From contig CAWGTX010000001.1 in assembly GCA_963825585.1 (NCBI GenBank), forward strand, positions 186,001 to 250,000: a stretch of DNA of 64,000 bases. The letters are read 5' to 3'. How positions within the stretch are numbered: the first letter of the stretch is position 1; each line of letters begins with the position of its first letter. Positions 41,201 through 53,200 of this stretch are shown here, piece by piece. The translations under genes and the position numbers were made by a program. A model generated the notes under the pieces. It made no database searches and was not told where the DNA came from. It saw only the letters and a program-made list of their open reading frames with translations. The DNA comes from JAOUGY01 sp963825585 (GTDB lineage Bacteria > Actinomycetota > Acidimicrobiia > Spongiisociales > ZC4RG35).

Positions 41201-44200
41201 GGACCATCGGTGGCAACCCCGAGTGCACGCTGCGCGCCGCCATCCAGGAGGCCAATGCGTCGGCCACCATCGACACCATCCACTTCAGCATCCCGGCGGC
41301 GCTCACCAGCGGTACGCATCTGATCACCCCTGGTTCGAATCTGCCCGACATCACGGCACCGGTCACCATCGACGCCACCACCGAACCAGACTTCGCTGGC
41401 ACCCCGATCATCACGCTGAGCGGGCAGAGCGCCGGCTTCTTCGCCACCGGCCTGGTCCTCGAAGCAGGAGCCGACAACAGCACGATTCGCGGCCTGGTCA
41501 TTCGGGACTTCGACTTCGACGGGATCGAGGTGGCGCCCGGCAACGATGGATCGACCATCGCAGGGAACTACATCGGACGGGTGAACGTCTCAGGAGTCGA
41601 CAGCGGAGCCGGAACCAACAACGGCAACGCCGGGATCTGGGGCCGTGGCTCCAACACCACCATCGGCGGCCCCAACACCGCCGACCGCAACGTCATCTCT
41701 GGCAACGGGGCCCAAGGCATCGTGCTCACGGGCGAGGCGGTCGACGGGATCCGCATCGAGAACAACTACATCGGCATCGCCGCCACCGGCTCGGCGCTGC
41801 TCGCCAACGGCACCGACGCCATCGACGTCGAGAACGGTGCCGACGGGACGGAGATCCTCGACAACGTCATCGCTCATCCAGGCGGCGATGGCATCGAAGT
41901 GGTCAGCAGTGGCACACCGTCGACAGGTCTGGTCATCCAGGGCAACATCTTCGGCACCGACCCCGGTCTCACCGCCGACTTCTCCGGCCGCTTCTCGTCG
42001 ATCAGTCTCGAAGGTGGTGTCTCGAACTCACTCATCGGAGGCACAGGTACCGGCCAGGGCAACGTGATCGCCAACGCCGGATCGAACGTCGGCAACCCGA
42101 ACAGCATCAGCTTCCAGTCCGATGCCGGGTCGGGCATCTCGATCCTGGGCAACTCAATCTCCGGGAGCCGTGGGATCGGCATCGATTTGAACTTCGACGG
42201 AGTCACCGCCAACGATCCGGGTGACGGGGACTCGGGACCCAACGATCTGCTCAACTACCCGGTGATCACCTCGGCGGTCGAGTCGGGCGGAACCGTGACG
42301 GTCACCTTCGATCTCGATGTCCCCGCCAATCCCGACCAGTACCGGGTCGAGTTCTTCACCAACCCGTCCGGTACCAACGTCGCCGGCAACTACGAGGCGG
42401 AGACGTTCGTGTCGGCGGACACGACGGCTCCCGGCACCGGGCTCACCTACACGTTCCCGGGGTCGGCGGGCGATGTGATCACCGCCACCGCCACCCGTAT
42501 CGACACAGCAGCCACAACCGGTTTCTCCTCGACCTCGGAGATCTCTGCCGCCCACACGGTGACGGCGGGACCCGTGGGATTCATCGTCAACTCCACGGCC
42601 GACGTGGTCGACCAGAACATCGGCAACGGCGTCTGTGACACCGGGAACCTGGTCGGCTCCGATCCAGAGTGCACCCTGCGAGCCGCCGTTCAGGAGGCCA
42701 ACGCCTCGGCTGAAGACAACATATCCGTGCCCGCCGGGACCTACACACTGGCCATCGTCGGCACGGGCGAGGACAACGCCGCGAAGGGCGACCTCGATGT
42801 CACCTCCACGATGACCATCACGGGCGCAGGCAGCGGCCTCGCGGTGATTCAGGCAGGCACCACGGATTCCAACGGGATCGACCGCCTGTTCCAGGTCAAG
42901 AGCGGTTCGCTGACCCTGACCGACGTCACGGTCCGGCACGGCCGCGAGGGAGATGGTGCTGGTGTCTGGAACCAGGGGAGCCTGACGCTCGAGGACGTGA
43001 ACTTCGTCGACAACACCGCTTCGAAGATCGGCGGTGCCATCTACAACGACGGCTCCTCGGCGACGCTGACCGTTCGCCGTGGTGTGTTCAATGGTGGAAC
43101 AGCCGAAGATGGTGGCGCCATCGGCTCCAAATCCGGTGCCACGGTCATCGAGGACACCACCTTCGCCAACAACACGGCTACGAGGCGAGGCGGCGGCTTC
43201 CACAACGATGCCGCCGGCGCAACCGTGACCCGCTCGGTGTTCTACGGAAACAGCGCAGGCAGCGAAGACGGTGGCGCCATCGTCAACCGGGGTGGGGGCG
43301 CCACCCTGACCTTGACCAACTCGACGCTGAGTGGCAACACCGCCAACGGCTACGGCGGCGGGCTCCACAACGAGAGCTCAGCGACGCTCCTCAATGTGAC
43401 GGTGGTGTCGAACACGGCCACCAATGTGGGCGGAGGCATTCGAGTTCAGGCGGGCACGGTCAATCTCAAGAACTCCATCGTCGCAGGCAACGTCGGCGCC
43501 AACTGCTCGAACTCGGTCACTTCGCAGGGGTACAACATCGAGGACGCCAACACCTGCGGTCTCAACCAGACCGGAGACCAGATCAACACCGATCCGCTGC
43601 TCGACACGCTCGGCGACGACGGCGGCCTGACCCTCACCCACGCCATCTTCCCCGGCGGCCCTGCGGTCGACTCGGGAACCAACACGGGTGCACCAACCAC
43701 CGACCAGCGTGGAGAGCTCCGACCCGTCGACGGGGACCTGGACCTCACCGCCACCACCGATGTCGGCGCCTACGAGCTCGACCCCACTCAGCTGATCGCC
43801 GTCGCCGACAGCGCCGCCACCTTCCCCGACACGGCCGTGATGATCGACCCGATCGCCAACGACTTCGAGCCGAACGGCGACCCCCTCTCGCTCGACTCGT
43901 TCACGCAGGGCACGAACGGAACCGTGACCGACAACGGTGACGACACCGTCACCTACACCCCGGACCCTGCCTGGACCGGGACCGACACATTCACCTACGT
44001 TGTCAGCAACGGGACCGACGCCGACACGGGAACGGTGACGGTCACCGTCACACCTCACTCCGACCCGATGGCGATCTACCGTCGCAGCGGACAGAGCACG
44101 CCGTACTACCGGACATGGAGCGGCTCGACCTTCGGAGGCGAGCTCACCTCGGCCACGGTGGGGGAGTTCCGGATCATCCAGGGCGCCGAGTCCCCGACCC

Positions 44201-47200
44201 GCGACGAGGCGATCGTGGTCGGTGTCGACAACGCCACCGGCACGATCGCCGGCGAGCTTTGGGACGGATCATCCTGGACCGCTCTTCCTGCCCTCGGTTC
44301 CACGACTCAGACCTACTGGTGGAGCTTCGACGTCGCCTACGAGGCGGTGAGCAGTGACGCCATGGTCGTGTACGCCGACGGCGCCAGCCTCAATTACCGG
44401 GTGTGGAACGGCTCGACCTGGAGCGCCGAGGCGTCCATCACCGAGCCGCTGGCCGGGACGCCCCGCCAGATGCAGCTCGCCTCGCACCCCTGGGCCGACG
44501 AGATGGTGCTGATCGTCAGCGACGACTCCAGCCAGGACTACGCCGTCGTGTGGAACGGATCGTCGTGGGGCAATCCGGTCACGCTCCACTCGGGCGGCGC
44601 CGGTGACCGCACCGACGTCTACGTGGCGTACGAGCAGCAGAGCGGACGTGCGCTCGTGACCTACGGCAAGGGCACCGACGACGTCTACTACCGCCTTTGG
44701 AACGGGACTTGGGGCGGTGAGGCGATGCTGAACGGCATCAACGGTGGCTACGCACGGTGGACCACCCTCGCCTCCGACCCGAACAGCAACAACATCGTGC
44801 TCGGTGTCCTCGAGGACAACGCCAACGTGTGGCTGGCGGTGTGGAACGGCACGAGCTGGGTGAACCAGCTCACTGCCACCACCACCGGCAGCGGCACGAC
44901 GCATCCTGTCATTGCCGTCGCCTTCGAGGCCTCGACCGGCCAGGCTCTCGCTGCCTACAGCGGTATCGACCAGACCCCCGAGTACCGCACGTGGACGAGC
45001 GGATCCGGCTGGTCGGCCGAGGCGAATGCGCCGAGTGTTGGCGCCACCCCGAACTCGGTGATGCTCTATCCCGATCCACTCTCAGATGATGTGATGCTGG
45101 CCACCCAGGACTCCAACTCCGATCTCAACTATCTCCTCTGGAACGGCTCGGCATGGGGAAGCACCAACGAGCTCACCACCAACAGCGGCGACACCAAGAA
45201 CCAGCCGCTCCTGTTCCTGTGGAACGCCGCTCCCACGTCCATACCCGTTCCGGTTGCCACGGACGACGCGGCATCGACGATTCAGGACGCGGCGGTCAGC
45301 GTCGACGTGGTGGCCAACGACACCGACCCGATCGGCGGTGGGTTGACGATCGATTCGATCACGCAGGGATCGGACGGGACCGTGACCACCGACGGCACCG
45401 ATGTCACATACACCCCCAACGCATCCTGGATCGGGACCGACACGTTCACATACACCGTGTCAGATGCCAATGGTGGCACCGACACTGCCACGGTCACCGT
45501 CGACGTTCTCGAGTCGGTCGTGCTGGACGACATCCAGAAGGGCACTGCAACCATCGCCAACGGGTCGTCGTCGACCACGGCCACCATCAACGCTGTCGAT
45601 CCGACGAAGACGTTCCTCACGTTCACGGTTGGCGGGGGCGCGCCCAGTCCAAGCAGCATGACGATCACCGGCGAGTTGACGAACGCCACCACGCTGACCT
45701 TCGCCCGGGTGGGTACCACCGGGCCCCTGACGATCGAGTGGTCGGTGGTCGAGTTCGCCTCCGGTGTCTCGGTGCAGCGCGGGAGCACGACACTCGGCGC
45801 CACGACGACCGACGTCCCGATCTCCTCGGTAGCTCTGTCCCGGTCGTTCGTGCTGATGAACAGTCGGGTGAGCGGCAGCACATTCGGGTCGAGCGACTTC
45901 CCCCGAGCCCAGCTCACGTCGCCCACCAACCTGCGGCTGAGCGTCGAGTCGAGCTCGAGCAACGTGGTCAAGTGGCAGGTGATCCAGTACAACGACGCCA
46001 ACGTCCAACGCGGAACCGCCAGCTTCGCCTCCGGCGACTCGTCGAAGACCGCCACCGTGTCAACGGTCGACACTACCCAGGCATGGCTGGTCTACTCGAA
46101 CACCACCGCTGCCGGCTCGGCCAACAACATCGGACAGAAGCTGGTTCGTGGTCTCATCACGAACGCGACCACGCTGACGTTCGACCGCTCTTCCACCGGC
46201 CAGACGCTCGATGTGGCATGGGAACTGGTCGAGTTCACCGATGCCACCTCGGTCCAGCATGCCAGCGCGGCCTTCGCTTCCGCCGACACCACGCAGAACG
46301 TGACGATCACCGCTGTCGACCCCAGCCGAGCCATCGCCGTCGGTGGCACGACCCTCTACGGCGGCAGAAGCGCCTACACCTCCGACGACAACCCGGGTGT
46401 CGGATGGTTCACCACCAGGCTCACGACGTCGACCAACCTACGGATTCAGCGCAATGTCGCCCTGGCCGCGGCCGACCTCGGGTGGTTCGTCATCCACTGG
46501 CCCGGCACGGCCGACCCGTTGGTGGTGAACTCGACGGGTGACGCTGTCGACAATGCCCCCGGCGACGGCTACTGCTCGACCGGATCCAACAACACGGCTG
46601 GGCAGCTGGCCTGCACGCTCCGAGCCGCGATCCAGGAAGCCAACGCCAACTCGTTCATCACTGACATCACCTTCGACATGCCCACCACCGAGTCGGGTCA
46701 CAGCGGAGGTGTGTGGACGATCACTCCGGGATCGGCGTTGCCTTCGATCGGCGCTTCGTCGCTCGTTCTCGACGCAACAACTCAAGCGGGCTACACGGCA
46801 ACCCCCGTGGTGGAGATCGACGGCACCTCGACCGGCGCAGGCACCGTTGGCTTCCGCGTCTCGGCGACCGATGTCACGATCCGCGGCTTCGCCATCAACC
46901 GGTTCCCCTCTGACGGGATCGAGGTCGAAGCAACGGGCTCGGGCGCGGTCATCGTGGGCAACCACATCGGACTCGACGCGACCGGGCTCCTCGACCGCGG
47001 CAACGGGGACCTGGGCATCCACCTGCTGAGCGGGTCGACGATCGGTGGGACGACCGCCGCCGATCGCAACGTGATTTCCGGCAACAACGGCGGGATCTTC
47101 GTCGATGGCTCGGACGGCAACACGGTCATCGGGAACTATATCGGCACCGATGTCACTGGCAACGCTGCCATCCCGAACGCCGGCGACGGCATCTATGTCG

Positions 47201-50200
47201 CCAACGGCGCCGACAACAACACGTTAGGCCAGCCGGGTGCGGGCAACATCCTTTCGGGCAACGGCGTCGACGGTGTGGAGATCAACCACGTCAGCACCGG
47301 CAACGTGATCCAGGCCAACACCATCGGACTCGGAGCCGACGGGTCGACGACCGTTGCCAACGGCCGCTACGGCGTCGTGCTCTACAACGGTGTCAACAAC
47401 ACCTCGATCGGCGGGACCGCAGCCGGTGAAGGCAACGTGATCTCGGGCAACCTCGGCGCAGCAGTGGTCATCGATGGCAACTCGAACGCGGCGACGGCAG
47501 CGAACGCGATCTCCGGCAACTTGATCGGCACGGACAGCACTGGCATCGCCGACCGCGGAAACGGGACGTACGGAGTGCACCTGTTCGCCGGCGCCGTGAA
47601 CACAACCATCGGAGGAACGGCCGCCGGCGCCGGCAATACGATCTCGGGCAACGGGTTGCACGGAGTCTTCGTCGAAGACGCCGGAACCGTCGGGACACTC
47701 ATCGAAGGCAACCTGATCGGACTGACCCAAGCCGGCGACGCACCGCTCGGCAACACCGGGAACGGCATCGAGGTCGATTGGGAAGTCCCCAACCAGTTGA
47801 TCGGAGGGTCGACCCCAGGAGCGGGAAATGTGATCTCTGGCAACCTGAACGGTATCCACAGCCTTTGGGCGAACGACATGGTCATCGAAGGCAACATCGT
47901 TGGACTGGACGTCACGGGCACAGTCGACCTGGGAAACACCGCCGCCGGGATTCGAGTGGGCGGAGACAACGTCGTCATCGGTGGTACCACTGCCGGCGCC
48001 CGCAATGTGGTGTCGGGCAACGGCAACGCCGGCATCATGCTCGACTCGGCCACGTCGGCAGTCCTGCAAGGCAACTACATCGGAACGGATGTCACCGGAC
48101 TGCTCGACCGCGGCAACAGTTCGAACGGCATCCAAGTCTCGGGGAGCGGCAACCAGATCGGTGGGTCGGCGCCCGGCGCCGGGAACGTGATCTCCGGCAA
48201 CACCAACGATGGGATTCAGACCTCGGGTTCCAGCCCGGGCACGATCATCGAAGGCAACACCATCGGACTTGGCTCTGACGGATCGACCCCGGTCCCGAAC
48301 TCGTATCGCGGAATCTCCATCTACGGAACCGGGGCCAGGGTCGGTGGCACGGCCGCAGGCGCCGGAAACACTATCGCTGCCAACAGTTCGACCGGTGTTT
48401 CGGTGATCACCGGCGCCACCGACGTGGCCGTCCTCGGGAACGTGATGGTTGCGAACGGCAGCATCGGTATCGATCTGGGCAACAACGGGCCGACGGTCAA
48501 CGATGCGGGTGACGGAGACGCAGGGGCGAACGATCTGCTCAACTTCCCAACGATCACGTCGGCCAGTGAGAGCGGAGGAACACTCACCGTCGATTTCGAG
48601 CTCGACGTGCCGGCAGGCAACTACCGGGTCGAGTTCTTCACCAACACGGCTGCGGACGCCTCCGGATACGGTGAGGGTGAGACGTTGGTGCACACCGAGG
48701 CGATCAGCCATCCGGGCGGTGGATCGCAGGGCTTCACCGCGTCGTTCGCGGGCAGCGACGGCGACATCGTGACCGCAACTGCGACCGAGGACCTCGGCGG
48801 AGGATCATACGGTTCCACCTCTGAGTTCTCGGCTTCGGTGGCGGCGAATACTCCACCAGTGGCCGTCGACGACTCGGGCACGGCCAACGAGGATTCTGGC
48901 GTATCCATCGACGTGGTCGCCAACGACACCGACGCCGACGGAGACACCCTGTCGGTGCAGTCGGTGACTCAGGGGGTCAACGGGTCGGTGGTCGACAATG
49001 GTGACGGGACGGTGACGTATACGCCCGATCCGGACTGGAACGGGGTCGACACGTTCGGCTACACCGTCGGCGATGGGCGGGGTGGGACGGATACTGGGAT
49101 GGTCACGGTGACGGTGACACCGGTGAATGACGAGCCGGTGGCGGTGGATGATTCGGATTCGATTGCTGAGGATGGGTCGTCGACGGTGGATGTGGTGGTG
49201 AACGATTCGGATGTGGATGGTGACATCCTGTCGGTGCTGTCGGTGACGCAGGGGTCGAATGGGTCGGTGACAGACAATGGTGACGGGACCGTCACCTACA
49301 CGCCCGATGCGGATTGGAACGGGGTCGACTCGTACACGTACACGGTGACGGATGGTGCTCTGACGGATACGGCGACGGTGACGGTGACGGTGGCGGCGGT
49401 GAACGACGCCCCGGTGGCGGTCGACGACTCCGACGGGATCTCCGAGGATGGTTCGTCGACGGTGGATGTGCTGGCGAACGATTCGGATGTGGATGGTGAC
49501 ATCCTGTCGGTGCAGTCGGTGACGCAGGGGTCGAATGGGTTGGTGGTGGACAATGGTGACGGGACCGTCACGTACACGCCCGATGCGGATTGGAACGGGG
49601 TCGACTCGTTCACGTACACGGTGACCGATGGTCAGGCGACCGACACTGCAACGGTCTGGGTCACGGTGGTGGCGGTGAACGACTTCCCGGTGGCGGTCGA
49701 TGATTCAGATTCGATTGCCGAGGATGGTTCGTCGACGGTGGACGTGCTGGTCAACGATTCGGATGTGGATGGTGACACGCTGTCGGTGCAGTCGGTGACG
49801 CAGGGGTCGAATGGGTCGGTGACAGACAATGGTGACGGCACCGTGACCTACACGCCTGATCCGGATTGGAGCGGAACCGACACCTACACGTACACGGTTT
49901 CGGATGGTGCGCTGACGGATACGGCGACGGTGACCGTCTCGGTGGGGGCTGACAATGATCCTCCGGTGGCGGGTGACGACTCCGACGGTATCTCTGAGGA
50001 TGGTTCGTCGACGGTGGATGTGTTGGTCAATGATGTGGATGTGGATGGGGACTCGCTGACGGTGGTGTCGGTGACGCAGGGGTCGAATGGGTTGGTGACA
50101 GACAATGGTGATGGGACGGTGACGTATACGCCGGATTCGGATTGGAATGGGGTCGATTCGTTCACGTACACCATCACTGATGGCCTGGCGACGGACACGG

Positions 50201-53200
50201 CGACCGTCATCGTCACCGTGGCGGCGGTGAACGATTTCCCGGTGGCGGTCGATGATTCGGATTCGATTTCTGAGGATGGTTCCTCGACGGTGGATGTGTT
50301 GGCCAATGATTCGGATGTTGATGGTGATGTGTTGTTCGTGGTGTCGGTGGTGCAGCCGGCGGGCGGTACGGTGATCGACAACGGGGATGGGACGGTGACC
50401 TATACGCCGGATGCGGATTGGATCGGGGTGGACAGCTTCTCGTACATCGTTTCGGATGGTGCGTTGACCGACACCGCAACGGTGACGGTGACGGTGACAG
50501 CGGTGAATGACGCTCCGGTGGCGGGGGATGATTCGGATTCGATTGCTGAGGATGGGTCGTCGACGGTGGATGTGTTGGTCAACGATTCCGACGTCGACGG
50601 TGACGGTCTTTCGGTGACCGGTGTGACGCAGGGCTCGAACGGGTCGGTGACAGACAATGGTGACGGGACGCTCAGCTATGTCCCGGATGCGGATTGGAAC
50701 GGGGTCGACTCGTACACCTACACGGTGACCGACGGCGTGCTGACCGATACGGCGACGGTCACGGTGACGGTGGGTGCGGTCAACGATGAGCCGGTGGCGG
50801 TGGATGACGCGGCCGCCATCGCCGAGGATGGTTCTTCGACCGTGGACGTGCTGGCGAACGACTCGGATGTGGATGGTGACACGCTGAGCGTCCAGTCGGT
50901 GACTCAGGGGTCGAATGGGTTGGTGGTGGACAATGGTGATGGGACGGTGACGTACACCCCCGACCCGGATTGGAACGGGGTCGACTCGTACACCTACACG
51001 GTGTCGGACGGCGCGTTGACGGATTCGGCGTCGGTGACGGTGACGGTGGCGGCGGTGAACGACCCGCCGGGGGCGGTCGACGACGCCGATTCGATCTCTG
51101 AGGATGGTTCCTCGACGGTGGATGTGCTGGTCAACGATTCCGATGTCGAGGGGGACACCCTGACGGTCCAGTCGGTGACGCAGGGGTCGAACGGGTCGGT
51201 GACAGACAATGGTGACGGAACGGTCACCTACTCGCCCGACCCGGATTGGAATGGGATCGACTCCTACACATACACGGTCTGGGACGGCGCAGACTTCGAC
51301 ACCACGGTCGTGACGGTGACGGTGGCCGCCGTGAACGATGAGCCGGTGGCGGTGGATGACTCGGATTCGATTGCTGAGGATGGTTCGTCGACGGTGGACG
51401 TGTTGGCGAATGACTTCGATGTCGAGGGTGACATCTTGTCGGTGCAGTCGGTGACGCAGGGTTCGAACGGGTCGGTGGTCGACAATGGTGACGGCACCGT
51501 GACCTACACCCCGGACGCCGATTGGAACGGGACAGACAGCTTCTCGTACACGGTCACCGACGGGCTCTTGACCGACACGGCGACGGTGTGGGTGGTGGTG
51601 GCGGCGGTGAATGACACCCCGGTGGCGGTTGATGATTCGGATTCGATTGCTGAGGATGGGTCGTCGACGGTGGATGTGCTGGTGAACGATTCGGATGTGG
51701 ATGGTGACATCCTGTCGGTGACCGGCGTGACTCAGGGGTCGAATGGGTCGGTGACAGACAATGGTGACGGGACCGTCACCTACACGCCCGATGCGGATTG
51801 GAACGGGGTGGACTCGTATACCTACACCGTGACGGATGGTGCTCTGACGGATACGGCGACGGTGACGGTGACGGTGGGGGCGTTGAACGACGCTCCCACC
51901 GCTGTCGACGACTCCGACGGGATCTCCGAGGATGGTTCGTCGACGGTGGACGTGTTGGCGAACGATTCGGATGTCGAGGGTGACAGCCTGTCGGTGCTGT
52001 CGGTGACGCAGGGGGCGAATGGGTCGGTGGTGGACAATGGTGACGGGACCGTCACGTACACGCCCGATGCGGATTGGAACGGGGTCGACTCGTTCACGTA
52101 CACGGTGTCGGATGGCCTGGCGACCGACACTGCAACGGTCTGGGTCACGGTGGTGGCGGTGAACGACTTCCCGGTGGCGGTTGATGATTCGGATTCGATT
52201 GCTGAGGATGGTTTGTCGACGGTGGACGTGCTGGTCAACGATTCGGATGTGGATGGTGACACGCTGTCGGTGCAGTCGGTGACGCAGGGGTCGAATGGGT
52301 CGGTGACAGACAATGGTGACGGGACGGTCACCTACACCCCCGACCTCGACTTCAACGGGCTGGACTCGTACACGTACACGGTCACGGATGGTGCTCTGAC
52401 GGACACGGCGACGGTGACCGTCTCGGTGGGGGCTGACAATGATCCTCCGGTGGCGGGTGACGACTCCGACGGTATCTCTGAGGATGGTTCGTCGACGGTG
52501 GACGTGTTGGCCAACGATTCTGACGTGGATGGTGATGTTCTCACTGTGCAGTCGGTGACGCAGGGGTCGAACGGGTCGGTGGTCGACAACGGTGATGGGA
52601 CGGTCACCTACACGCCGGACCCGGACTGGAACGGCACCGACTCGTACACGTACACCATCACTGATGGCCTGGCTACGGACACGGCGACCGTCATCGTCAC
52701 CGTGGCGGCGGTGAACGATTTCCCGGTGGCGGTCGATGATTCGGATTCGATTTCTGAGGATGGTTCCTCGACGGTGGAATTGCTGGTCAACGATTCGGAT
52801 GTCGATGGTGATGTGTTGTTCGTGGTGTCGGTGGTGCAGCCGGCGGGCGGTACGGTGACCGACAACGGGGATGGGACGGTGACCTATACGCCGGATGCGG
52901 ATTGGAACGGGGTGGACAGCTTCTCGTACATCGTTTCGGATGGTGCGTTGACCGACACCGCAACCGTGACGGTGACGGTGACAGCGGTGAACGACTTCCC
53001 GGTGGCGGGTGATGATTCGGATTCGATTGCTGAGGATGGGTCGTCGACGGTGGATGTGTTGGTCAACGATTCCGACGTCGACGGTGACGGTCTTTCGGTG
53101 ACCGGTGTGACGCAGGGCTCGAACGGGTCGGTGACAGACAACGGTGACGGGACGCTCAGCTATGTCCCGGATGCGGATTGGAACGGGGTCGACTCCTACA